Source of the DNA: Pseudobdellovibrionaceae bacterium
GTDB lineage: Bacteria > Bdellovibrionota > Bdellovibrionia > Bdellovibrionales > UBA1609
Length of the DNA: 64,000 bases
Reading direction: 5' to 3'
Assembly: GCA_018663505.1 (NCBI GenBank)
Contig: JABJQG010000025.1
Location: forward strand, 1 to 64,000
Each line of letters opens with the position of its first letter. The stretch's first letter is position 1. The notes under the pieces are model-generated. The model was not told the origin of the DNA, did not search any database, and was given only the letters and a program-made list of their open reading frames with translations. The translations under genes and the position numbers were made by a program. Positions 27,181 to 35,339 of this stretch are shown here, one piece after another.

Positions 27181-28380
27181 TTATTCTCTTAAACGTTTGT
27201 ATTTATTTTTAACAGTAAGCACTTTATAAGTATATTTGGATCTTATTAATTTGGATATTTGTGATTTAATGAAGTGTAGATCCAAATTAAGTAAAGTCTT
27301 AGCTTGCATTGAAAAATTATAAATAGCTTCTGAGTCACTTTGAAATTTTGGTTTTGCCTTGTTGTAGCTAGAGCCTTTTTGATGTTGTTGCTCGTTAATA
27401 TAACTGGAAGTTAAATTTTCAATTTGTGTGGTAATATTACGGTCAATTTCAATTTCGATTTCGAGAACACTTTTAGCTTGTATTTTCTTATTGGCCTTGG
27501 TTTGAGAAAAATCGATGGAAATAATAAAAGCTTGCTCAGGGTTAGGACCTGAGCCCCAAGGGTTTTTTATGTTTAAATGAGTTCTTAACCTTAGGGTTTC
27601 CACGGGGAGTAACTGGTTGAGTTGGATATTTGTAAGCTGGGGCAGCGCTTGGGTAAGCATTTCATGCATAGGTAGTATTGGATATTGAATTGCCATTTTT
27701 TTGCCAAGATTAAGGGAGCGGTCTAAGTGCCCCTGGTAAATTCCAGACTGTGCATATTCTAAATACTCTTTAAACGGCCACGGGGGCGAAGGGGCGTTAA
27801 GTTCTCTATTAAAAGGCTGGGATTGGTTGCGGAATTCGAAACGAGTTTCCCAAACCTTAACGGTTTGATTTTTTTGATCTTCACTATAGCCAAATTTTAG
27901 CTGAATTTCACATCGATCAGGATAGAAGCTTTTAAGAAATGGAAACAGCAAGGAACGCATATATTTTTCGTGATGGGTCCAGCGATAACGTAAGCGGTAA
28001 GCGGCATTAGCATTAAGTAGGTCTAACTTTTGTGTATCTAAATAGTAGTCTTTGAATACAAATGACTTAATCTCTGGATCTATATGATATGAAGAATTCA
28101 CAAGCTCACTAAACTTCAGTTGATTTTGGATGATGAGTTGAGAGAGTAGGTTCTGGATTTCATTGGCAAGCTTTTGTTGCTTAAAGTCCTTATCAACAGC
28201 CAAAGCCAGTTTAACTTCGTACTCGAGGCGTCTGGGGGTTCCATAAAACTGTTTATGCTTTAGAAATTGAGCCTTTTGAACACTAGCGAGAGTCACTTTT
28301 GCTGAAGCTAGCAGTATGAAGCTTGGGATTAAAAGCCATAGACTAAATGTACAAGGCAGAGTCTTGATTAACGATTTCAA
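27181..28380 (-). CDS. Exported CYTH-like (triphosphate tunnel fold) protein
   Basis: 399 residues. The start is TTG 28380 with AGGAG 9 nt upstream; it overlaps the DUF4956 gene by 38 nt. Residues 1-27 form a signal peptide. The family signature ExExK is present as E53-Y-E55-V-K57, then YYLDT and LRYRW (alternating basic strands), and E-x-K/E-x-R-F-E pairs (CEIQLKFGY, WETRFEFR), matching CYTH domains that bind triphosphate or polyphosphate in a beta tunnel with divalent metal. A second half (about 215-399) repeats strand-like segments. Known CYTH enzymes are usually cytosolic, so export is odd. Part of the cluster with DUF4956, arylsulfotransferase-like and VTC-like genes. Confidence 0.7.
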   Translation of the reverse strand: MKSLIKTLPCTFSLWLLIPSFILLASAKVTLASVQKAQFLKHKQFYGTPRRLEYEVKLALAVDKDFKQQKLANEIQNLLSQLIIQNQLKFSELVNSSYHIDPEIKSFVFKDYYLDTQKLDLLNANAAYRLRYRWTHHEKYMRSLLFPFLKSFYPDRCEIQLKFGYSEDQKNQTVKVWETRFEFRNQSQPFNRELNAPSPPWPFKEYLEYAQSGIYQGHLDRSLNLGKKMAIQYPILPMHEMLTQALPQLTNIQLNQLLPVETLRLRTHLNIKNPWGSGPNPEQAFIISIDFSQTKANKKIQAKSVLEIEIEIDRNITTQIENLTSSYINEQQHQKGSSYNKAKPKFQSDSEAIYNFSMQAKTLLNLDLHFIKSQISKLIRSKYTYKVLTVKNKYKRLRE

Positions 28381-29044
28381 CGTTTTTTACTCCTGAAATG
28401 GATTGTACATCTTTAGCTAAGGCAGAAGCACCCACGGATTGCTTAAGTTGGCAAGAGTACACAAATTGGTCTTCTCCTGATTGGGTGTTTGTATACATAT
28501 TTAATGCTGTCATATGGGAAAAAAATGAGTGGCATTTTTTTTCAAAACTTTTAATTTCATCCCCTTTTGGTGATTGATTAAAGGAGGCCTTAAGTATCAC
28601 ATGAATTTTATTACTGGCTGCAAACTTAAACTTATAAATAATGCTCATATAGGTTATGCCCAGCACAACAATCATAGCAGCGGCCATATAGAAACCTGTG
28701 CCACAGGCCATGCCAATGGCAAGCGACCAAAACAAAAATATGGAATCAAGAGGCTCTTTGACGGCAGTACGGAAACGAATAAGAGATAAGGCCCCAACTA
28801 ATCCGAATGCTCGGGCTATATTAGAACCAATGAGCAGGGTAATAATACTTGTTAAACTAGCAAACAAAGGCAAGGTGTAAATGAAGTTTATGCTGTAATG
28901 ATTGTTATGAGTGGTTTTTTTATAGAATAAGGCCACAAATAGGCTAAGAGCAAAAGGAATAGTGATGGCTAAAAAAATGTCTAAGATGCCAAGGGAATTT
29001 GTATCTGAAATAAAAAGAGATTGAATCAATTGTTGGGTTGTCAT
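28343..29044 (-). CDS. DUF4956 family membrane protein
   Basis: 233 residues. Four hydrophobic segments fall within residues 20-140, with the family-typical GLVGALSLIRFRT and GMACGTGFYMAA; the soluble C-terminal region (about 145-233) looks like a small alpha/beta domain. DUF4956 genes commonly neighbour VTC-domain (polyphosphate polymerase-like) genes, as here, so a membrane partner role is likely but unproven. SD AAAGGT lies 6 nt before ATG 29044. Its start codon overlaps the most upstream possible ATG of the divergent gene. Confidence 0.85.
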   Translation of the reverse strand: MTTQQLIQSLFISDTNSLGILDIFLAITIPFALSLFVALFYKKTTHNNHYSINFIYTLPLFASLTSIITLLIGSNIARAFGLVGALSLIRFRTAVKEPLDSIFLFWSLAIGMACGTGFYMAAAMIVVLGITYMSIIYKFKFAASNKIHVILKASFNQSPKGDEIKSFEKKCHSFFSHMTALNMYTNTQSGEDQFVYSCQLKQSVGASALAKDVQSISGVKNVEIVNQDSALYI

Positions 29045-30815
29045 GTTGTACCTTTTATTTTTTTATTGCATGATTGTGTGTATGTTACATACTTCAAAGC
29101 TTAGCCCTAAAGATAAAAAAATAATAGGAATTTTATTAGTGCTTATTATTGCTTTATTGGCTTTAACGCAAAGAGTAACGAGTCCATTGAGCTTAGCGGA
29201 AAAAAGGTTAGAAAAGTTAACCAAGAGAAAACAAACAAAAATTTCTATTAAATCTAAAGTAAGATTAATGTCTCAAGGAAAGGTAGCCTCACAGTTTAGC
29301 ACGCTCATGCCTTTAGACATTCCTGCGCAACATAAATCTAAGGTTGAAAGCATAATTTGGGGAAATAAAGACTTTGGATACTTTAAATCAGACTATAGTG
29401 GACAGAAAAATTTAGATTTTGTGCCATTTACATATAAATCCAAAATAAATTTTTGTTATCAGATGCGTGGGGGCTCTTTAGTGACCATGGGGGCACGGCA
29501 ATTTAAAGCACCACGGCCAGCATTATTAAAAAATATCAAAACAGATGTTTTAGGAGAGTTTCAACAGAACTTTTTTTTACTTGGTGCTCAGTATATTCCT
29601 GATGATGACAATGTGTTTGCCCGAAGTTTTTTTCCTATGATTGTAAATAAATGGGGTGAAGTTGTTTGGGCTCATCTGCCGCAAAATGGTAAACAGCATT
29701 TTAGGAAATACCCTGTAATACGCAAAGTGGCTCCTGGTGAATATGGAATTTTATTTGGCGAGAAAGCATCTTTTTTTGAACACTTTAACTATAAAGGTGA
29801 GGTTTTAAATTGGGTGAATCCAAGAGTGGGTGCGTCTCCTTATGTGATTCACCATGATTTTAAGTTTATTGATAAACAAAAGATCATTAGTTTGGGGCAC
29901 AAAAGACATTTTGTAAGAAATACTTTGGCTTTTACCGAAGCTAATGTACCATGGTGGTCTCTATTTTCCGCTCCACTGTCTTACCTGTCTACTACTGTGG
30001 ACCTGGTAGACTTAGAAACGAATTCACGCAAAATTTTATGGGACCCTGTGACTTTTTTTTCTCCAGTTCTTGAGGGCACAAAATGGGCCACTGGTAAAAA
30101 GCAGGCCCTTAAAAAAGTATTAAGCCCACCAAGACATTTTTATCAATGGGGCGAAAGTGCGCTAATTGATTTTACTCATGCAAACTCTATTGAATACTAT
30201 AGTGGTAAAGGTTTTTTGGTGAGTTTGCGAAACTTGTCTAAGCTTGTTTTTTTGGATGAAAAATTTGAGAAGGTCCTATGGACGGCCGGAAATGAATCCT
30301 CAGATACCTTTCAAACCAGCTCTAGTAAAGAAGGATTTTATCATCAACATAATGCTCAGCTTTTGCCAAGTGGATATTTGTTACTTATGGACAACCATGT
30401 GTCGCCACCAGCAAAAAATAATATTGGCTCCAGAGTTGTTGTTTATGGTTTTGATAATCAACAAAAAAAACTTAAGCTAGCATGGTCCTATCAGCCACCA
30501 AGTCGCTACAAGATAAATAATAGGGGTTCTGCATATTTATTAAAAAATGAAAATATATTGGCTTTTTATCCCGCAAGCGTTGGTTTGAAAGATCATTTAA
30601 TTGAGATTGATAGGACTAAAGTTTCAGCTATTGCTCATATGCAAATTTACTTTTCTGATGTGAAGCGCAGCTATTCTGATAAGCAATTAAAAAAAATAGA
30701 ACAAAGAGGTCTTAAGCCCATATTGAAAGTGCAAGAGGGTGGGGGAAACCGAGGCACACCAGTGTATACATTGGGTATGGAAAAGGTGGAGGCTAAATAT
30801 GAGTGCCCGCTATGA
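29043..30815 (+). CDS. Arylsulfotransferase-like (ASST) protein, membrane-anchored
   Basis: Up to 590 residues. ATG 29043 is the longest option but lacks a Shine-Dalgarno and overlaps the divergent start; ATG 29070 or 29082 are equally plausible. A membrane anchor (about 28-44, IIGILLVLIIALLALT) precedes a propeller-type domain with ASST-family segments: WGEVVWAHL, VIHHDFKFIDKQKIISLGH, FTHANSIEYYSGKGFLVSLR and YHQHNAQLLPSGYLLLMDN, including the His-rich positions that carry the sulfuryl intermediate in ASST enzymes. Some relatives act on other groups, so the sulfotransferase reaction is inferred. It overlaps the VTC-like gene by 17 nt. Confidence 0.75.
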   Translation: MLYLLFFYCMIVCMLHTSKLSPKDKKIIGILLVLIIALLALTQRVTSPLSLAEKRLEKLTKRKQTKISIKSKVRLMSQGKVASQFSTLMPLDIPAQHKSKVESIIWGNKDFGYFKSDYSGQKNLDFVPFTYKSKINFCYQMRGGSLVTMGARQFKAPRPALLKNIKTDVLGEFQQNFFLLGAQYIPDDDNVFARSFFPMIVNKWGEVVWAHLPQNGKQHFRKYPVIRKVAPGEYGILFGEKASFFEHFNYKGEVLNWVNPRVGASPYVIHHDFKFIDKQKIISLGHKRHFVRNTLAFTEANVPWWSLFSAPLSYLSTTVDLVDLETNSRKILWDPVTFFSPVLEGTKWATGKKQALKKVLSPPRHFYQWGESALIDFTHANSIEYYSGKGFLVSLRNLSKLVFLDEKFEKVLWTAGNESSDTFQTSSSKEGFYHQHNAQLLPSGYLLLMDNHVSPPAKNNIGSRVVVYGFDNQQKKLKLAWSYQPPSRYKINNRGSAYLLKNENILAFYPASVGLKDHLIEIDRTKVSAIAHMQIYFSDVKRSYSDKQLKKIEQRGLKPILKVQEGGGNRGTPVYTLGMEKVEAKYECPL

Positions 30816-31527
30816 ATTTAAATATTTAATCAATTTCGAAAAGTATTTTGCATTAAAACAAGTATTTTCTAGCTTTTTACCCCCAGACAAGCATTCAGTG
30901 GAAGCTCATGGCTACCCAGTATTATCTTTATATTATGATACTCCAGATTTTAAGTATTTTTATCAGAAGATAAATGGAAATTACAGGCATTTTAAGTTAA
31001 GGGCTAGAACTTATGATGATTATTTTCAAAATACACGGTCTCATATTTTCTTAGAGCAAAAGATTAAGATTGGTGAACGTATAGCTAAAGAAAAACAAAA
31101 AGTTCTTTTACCAGAGTTATTGAGTGAAAACCTTTGGGACGATTTTTTATCAGATGATGTACAGAGAGAAAAAGCTGTGAACTTATTAGTCCCAAAGTGT
31201 TATATTTTTTATAAACGTGAGGCTTATGAGGGGCACGTAAAAAATCTGCATGAGGACTCTTCTTTTAAAACAGATGACGAAAACAGTACTATGAATCTTC
31301 GGGTGACTTTTGATTTAAAGGTATCCTGTTTTTCTATTAATGAAACTATAGAAAGTTCAAAAAGTGTGTTTAGCCCAGCGGATCCAGATTGTATTGTGAT
31401 GGAAGTGAAATCTAAGAGTCCGCAATTACCTTTATCCATCACCAATATTTTGCAACAATACTCTTTAAATAGAGTTCATTTTAGTAAGTACGCAATGGGG
31501 CTTAATCGGTTACGAAATTTTGAATAA
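30799..31527 (+). CDS. VTC-domain protein (polyphosphate polymerase-like)
   Basis: 242 residues from ATG 30799, preferred because GGTGGAGG lies 6-7 nt upstream and the family signature begins at residue 4. Motifs: R4-Y-E6-F-K8-Y9, SLYYDTPDFKYF, FKLRARTYDD, FLEQKIKIGE followed by K-E-K-Q-K, and late VMEVKSKS. These are the strands of the VTC tunnel that in yeast Vtc4 polymerises phosphate from ATP. The bacterial function is unproven. The N-terminus is cytosolic (no signal). Translationally coupled to the ASST-like gene. Confidence 0.85.
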   Translation: MSARYEFKYLINFEKYFALKQVFSSFLPPDKHSVEAHGYPVLSLYYDTPDFKYFYQKINGNYRHFKLRARTYDDYFQNTRSHIFLEQKIKIGERIAKEKQKVLLPELLSENLWDDFLSDDVQREKAVNLLVPKCYIFYKREAYEGHVKNLHEDSSFKTDDENSTMNLRVTFDLKVSCFSINETIESSKSVFSPADPDCIVMEVKSKSPQLPLSITNILQQYSLNRVHFSKYAMGLNRLRNFE

Positions 31528-31777
31528 AGTTAAGCCTGATATAGGCTCTTCTCAATTTGAAACACCTAATCTTAATAATTACAATTACTGAATATATCGT
31601 TTCATATTGGCACTTTTTTTACGAATTCATGTGAACAAAATACTTAATATTATCCTATCATAACAAATACATGTAATAAACATCGGCAAGTTCCATAGAA
31701 ATATTGTAAACAAATCCCCAAATCATCCGATAAGTCATCTAGTACGTAACAATTCGGTAAACTTAAGGGAGTTCGGT

Positions 31778-32392
31778 ATGAGTAGGGGATTACTTAAAAT
31801 TTTATCAGTAGGGCTTTTTAGTTTGTTAACATTGCTTTTCGCTGTAGGTTGCGAACAAGCAGCAACCAATGGTGGTATTTCTGTAGGGTTTAGTAGTGGG
31901 TCATTAGCTACCGCTGGTTTTGAAAAAAGTGAAGTTTCAACCCTGGCTATTACAAATATGTCTTTTTGTGTGACTCAATTAAAGTTAACTGCAGCCGGTG
32001 GTGGATCAGTAAGTGATGACGATGGTGATGATTTATTTGAGACCAGCATTGGCCTTGTTAATGTTGGGGATGGTTCCACAGTAGTAAGCTGGGGAAATGC
32101 TACTTTACCAGAAGGTACTGAGATTTCTGGTGTGCAAGTTGAAGTGCATGCCGATAGTGAGGCATGCGGAGTAGCTTATTCCATGTCGTACAATGGAACT
32201 GATATTACTCAAGATATTGAGATGACGTTTAACTTTACATCTAACATAGTGATCACTGATGGTGTCACAGTTGCTTTTGATTTAGCAAATATCATTACTG
32301 CCATAGATACTGCTTATAACGCTAGTGCTTTTACTAATGCTGACATAACCACTTATATAGAAAATATTCAAGATTCAGCTTCATCTAACTAA
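31778..32392 (+). CDS. Lipoprotein paired with TIGR02147 regulator (paralog of 33239)
   Basis: 204 residues. Signal ending FAVGC (Cys26). Homologous by eye over its length to the protein at 33239: shared pattern F-C-(V/I)-T-(Q/K)-(L/V)-x-L, (I/L)GLV(N/D)V, SWG, P-x-G, V/I-E-VH-D-S-E-x-CGV-x-Y-S, and a C-terminal AI-rich helix. Two conserved Cys (FCVT and ACGV) could pair. Beta-sandwich-like, function unknown. An acidic insert DDDGDD near residue 88 might bind calcium. Confidence 0.8.
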   Translation: MSRGLLKILSVGLFSLLTLLFAVGCEQAATNGGISVGFSSGSLATAGFEKSEVSTLAITNMSFCVTQLKLTAAGGGSVSDDDGDDLFETSIGLVNVGDGSTVVSWGNATLPEGTEISGVQVEVHADSEACGVAYSMSYNGTDITQDIEMTFNFTSNIVITDGVTVAFDLANIITAIDTAYNASAFTNADITTYIENIQDSASSN

Positions 32393-32417
32393 TAACAAAA
32401 TAAGGATTAATTAAACC

Positions 32418-33242
32418 ATGGTGTTTGGTTATAACGATTACAGAAACTACTTAAGGGACTTCTTTTTAAAACAAAAAGAAGAATCCGGTGGTTTGAGTAT
32501 GCGAAAACACTGTGAAAAAGCAGGGGTTTCTGTGAGTTTAATGTCCATGGTGTTGAGCGGCGAAAGAGATCTTAGTGATGATGCTTTAAAAAAAATGATG
32601 CCAGTGTTAAAACTTCAGCTGGATGAAAAAAAGTACCTTAGGTTGCTAGTGGCCTTTGATAATGAAAAAAATGAAAGTAAAAAAGAAAAATATTTATCTA
32701 AACTGGAAAATTGTTTATTAATTGCAGGCAAGGATTTATCCGCAATTAAAAAATACCGTTATTTATCTAGTTGGTACTGTGTGGCCATTAGAGAGCTTGC
32801 GGGCATGAAAAGTTTTAATTTTGATCCAGTGTGGGTTCAGTCTCAGTTAAGATCCAAGGTTGGGGTTGATGAAGTTAAAAATGCATTAGAGTTTTTAATT
32901 CAAAATGGATATATTGCTTCAGCATCTGACTCTCCTGAAGGACATAGGCAAAAAGGTAAAGTTATTGAATTAAGAAGTAATGTTTATAGTCGCTCTTTAA
33001 AGACCTTTCATAAGCAAATGCTAGCACAGGCTACTGTTGCAATAGATACTGTGCCGAAGAACGAACGACTCTATTTGGGACATGCTTTTTCAGTAAAATC
33101 TTCCAAGTTAGAGGAGTCAAAAAAAATTTTAGAAGATGCGATCTTAAAATTACAAGAGATTAATAAAGATGAAGAAGATGCCGATAGTGTTTACTATGTA
33201 AGTGCCTTAATGTTTCCCTTAACCCTAGGAGCGAAAAAGTGA
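32418..33242 (+). CDS. TIGR02147 / DUF4423 family regulator
   Basis: 274 residues. The N-terminus YNDYRNYLRDFFLKQKE is the family signature; a helix-turn-helix follows (CEKAGVSVSLMSMVLSGERDLSD), then KKYLRLLVAF, and a C-terminal winged-helix-like DUF4423 region (about 95-220: SSWYCVAIREL, VKNALEFLIQNGYI). The family is known as a large paralogous set in Fibrobacter and occurs in Bdellovibrio-type bacteria. It lies 25 nt after one lipoprotein gene, and its stop overlaps the GTG start of the paralogous lipoprotein (GTGA), so it probably controls or senses for that pair. Confidence 0.88.
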   Translation: MVFGYNDYRNYLRDFFLKQKEESGGLSMRKHCEKAGVSVSLMSMVLSGERDLSDDALKKMMPVLKLQLDEKKYLRLLVAFDNEKNESKKEKYLSKLENCLLIAGKDLSAIKKYRYLSSWYCVAIRELAGMKSFNFDPVWVQSQLRSKVGVDEVKNALEFLIQNGYIASASDSPEGHRQKGKVIELRSNVYSRSLKTFHKQMLAQATVAIDTVPKNERLYLGHAFSVKSSKLEESKKILEDAILKLQEINKDEEDADSVYYVSALMFPLTLGAKK

Positions 33243-33841
33243 GAATAGTTTTCATGTTTATTTTTTCATTCCTTTTGATGGGCCTGGTTTCTTGTAATGG
33301 AACCACGGTGGGAAACCCTGTGTACTCCGAGGGTGCGGTGACTATTGGAAGCTCGAGTTACTCAAATTCAGTTCCAGCAGCCAATAAAGTTTCTAGTTTT
33401 GCTGCTGTTACAGATTTTAAATTTTGTATCACCAAGGTATCCCTAAAAGATGATAGTGGCAGTGAGGTCAATGGCGGTTCTTTAGATTTGAATCTAGGGC
33501 TAGTGGATGTATCGGACTCCACAGCTGCCAAGAGCTGGGGCGAAGCAGACATACCAGTTGGTTATAGCTTAAGTGAGATGAATATCGAGGTTCATAAAGA
33601 TAGTGAGCTTTGTGGGGTGGATTATTCTTTACGTTATAATAACGTGACTATAGAGGCTGACTTAGAATTTAAATTTAAGTTTGATCCTGCCATTGTCTTA
33701 AGTGGAGGGGATCAGGTTTTGTTGAATTTATCTGCGGTGGCATCTGCCATAGAACGAGCTAGTGTTGCTAGTGCATTAACTGATGAGTTGATACATAGCC
33801 ACCTAGAAGGCGTTGAGGGTGAAGGCAGCGAAGAGGATTGA
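33239..33841 (+). CDS. Lipoprotein paired with TIGR02147 regulator (paralog of 31778)
   Basis: 200 residues from GTG 33239 (overlap GTGA with the regulator). Signal ending LVSC (Cys19) then NGTTVGNP, a TVGNP motif just after the lipidated Cys. Shares the whole core pattern with the 31778 protein, including FCIT, GLVDV, SWGEAD, VHKDSELCGVDYS and an Ala/Ile helix near the end. The C-terminus is acidic. Function unknown; likely an outer-membrane or periplasmic structural partner. Confidence 0.8.
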   Translation: MRIVFMFIFSFLLMGLVSCNGTTVGNPVYSEGAVTIGSSSYSNSVPAANKVSSFAAVTDFKFCITKVSLKDDSGSEVNGGSLDLNLGLVDVSDSTAAKSWGEADIPVGYSLSEMNIEVHKDSELCGVDYSLRYNNVTIEADLEFKFKFDPAIVLSGGDQVLLNLSAVASAIERASVASALTDELIHSHLEGVEGEGSEED

Positions 33842-33931
33842 TTAAAATGAATTTGTAAGAATTAAAAAGTGTTTGAGTTATGAATTAAAACTAAATATGT
33901 GGAACGTGCGTTGATACCAGTGGAGCTAAAT

Positions 33932-34717
33932 ATGGTTAAAAAAACAAGACAAATGCTGTTTAAGCAATTTTCAATTGTGTTCACACTATCAGTTGTGCTG
34001 TTTTTATTTCAGAACTGTGGAATGGTGAGGACTCCTCAGTCTTCCAACGGGGGGCTTTCCTCTGCTGGGTTTAATCACAAGGTGTTAACAGTAGATCAGC
34101 AATGCATGGTTTGCCATGAAGACGATCGACCAAACCTAGATCATTATGCAGGTCAGGATTGTTATGGTTGTCATAATACTACCATTTGGGCGGGTGGAGC
34201 TGGAGCAAGTCATAACCCGATCCCCGTAAGTTGTAACACATGTCACGCAAGTACAGGCACCACACCGGCCATTGATTTGAATACTCATATAGCTATTGAT
34301 GAAGCTACTCAAGATTGCATAGACTGTCACCAAGGGGCCGTTGCTAGCGGTTTTGTGAGTTGGGGTGGAGCTTTACCCACTGTGATCAATTTATTGGAAG
34401 TTACTGCGGGTGGAACTACCCGTCTTGGCATGGAGGTTCCTCACCCAAATAATACAAACTGCACCACGTGTCATGAGAGTAATCAGCCTCCGTTTGTGAA
34501 TAAAGCCAGAAGTTATGAGCACACGGGTGTAGAGGCTTGTGTATTATGTCATTTACCCGATAGCCCAAATATTTCTTCAGGTAGATTAACACAAGAGTCA
34601 ATGTCTGCAGGAGAGCACTCCTCATTTACAGATATTAGTACTCAAGACTGTACCACTTGTCATCGTGATGCGGGAACACAGAATTATAGAAATTGGGACG
34701 GCGGAAATAATCGTTAA
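33932..34717 (+). CDS. Heptaheme c-type cytochrome lipoprotein
   Basis: 261 residues from ATG 33932 (GGAG 7 nt upstream; GTG 33899 lacks one). Signal ends LFQNC-G, then MVRTPQS, almost the same as in the 19-heme protein at 47742 (QMRTPQA), followed by GFNHKVL. Seven CxxCH haem-binding sites: CMVCH, CYGCH, CNTCH, CIDCH, CTTCH, CVLCH, CTTCH, with extra His for distal ligation. A paralog of the N- and C-terminal parts of the 19-heme protein. Probably an electron-transfer lipoprotein at the outer membrane. Confidence 0.9.
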   Translation: MVKKTRQMLFKQFSIVFTLSVVLFLFQNCGMVRTPQSSNGGLSSAGFNHKVLTVDQQCMVCHEDDRPNLDHYAGQDCYGCHNTTIWAGGAGASHNPIPVSCNTCHASTGTTPAIDLNTHIAIDEATQDCIDCHQGAVASGFVSWGGALPTVINLLEVTAGGTTRLGMEVPHPNNTNCTTCHESNQPPFVNKARSYEHTGVEACVLCHLPDSPNISSGRLTQESMSAGEHSSFTDISTQDCTTCHRDAGTQNYRNWDGGNNR

Positions 34718-34735
34718 TTTAACATAATGGTATTT

Positions 34736-35266
34736 TTAAAGATTGTTGAAGTAATCCAACCAATACTTTGATGTCCAGTTTTCGAAACCGGAAGCTTTTT
34801 TAATAATTTTATTATTTTTAATAATAAAAGTTTCAGGGAGTTTTTTTACTAGAAGTTTATTAGTGGTTTCTTGGTTGGAATCCCAGACTATAAAGATATT
34901 AGGATCTTGAAATTTTTGTTTCTGCAGAAAACTTTGTAGGTCCTCTTTTTTGTCATCGCTAGAAATAGCCACAAGTTTGATATTGCCCTTATGCTGTTTA
35001 ACTAAATTGATTAAACTTGGGAATTCTTTAATACAAGGGGGGCACCATGAGGCCCAGAAGTTAAAGAGTATAATATTATCTTTAAATTCATTAAGTAAAA
35101 CAGGTTTGCCTTGGATGTCAGTGAACTTTAAAGGGGGGAGCTCTTGGAATGTTTGATCATGGGTTATAAGCTTCACTTGTTTGGAAACAAAGAACTCATC
35201 GATCACCATATAGGAAGCATAGGTACAAAGAATAACGATGAGTGCAGTGAGGATTTTAATTTTCAT
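34736..35266 (-). CDS. ResA/TlpA-like membrane-anchored thioredoxin
   Basis: 176 residues. An N-terminal anchor (about 4-20) is followed by a thioredoxin fold with W-C75-P-P-C78 in FNFWASWCPPCIKEFPSL, and a cis-Pro region LPETFII. ResA/TlpA proteins reduce the disulfide of apocytochrome CxxCH sites before haem attachment. It follows the 30-heme cytochrome gene by 73 nt on the same strand, and ResB-CcsA are nearby, which supports that role. SD AAAGG precedes ATG 35266. Confidence 0.88.
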   Translation of the reverse strand: MKIKILTALIVILCTYASYMVIDEFFVSKQVKLITHDQTFQELPPLKFTDIQGKPVLLNEFKDNIILFNFWASWCPPCIKEFPSLINLVKQHKGNIKLVAISSDDKKEDLQSFLQKQKFQDPNIFIVWDSNQETTNKLLVKKLPETFIIKNNKIIKKASGFENWTSKYWLDYFNNL

Positions 35267-35310
35267 AGTGGATTACCTTTGATAATATTTGAAATTTTTG
35301 TGTCTATGAC

Positions 35311-35337
35311 GCCGGGCATCCGCAAAAGATGCCTGGC
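35311..35337. repeat. Short REP-like hairpin R9 (second subfamily)
   Basis: GCCGGGCATC-cgcaaaa-GATGCCTGGC, one mismatch, followed by ACC. It shares the outer TGGCACC and inner GCATCCG segments with R10 rather than the CTTATGGGA stem. It sits immediately after the stop of the 30-heme gene. Confidence 0.65.
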
Positions 35338-35339
35338 AC

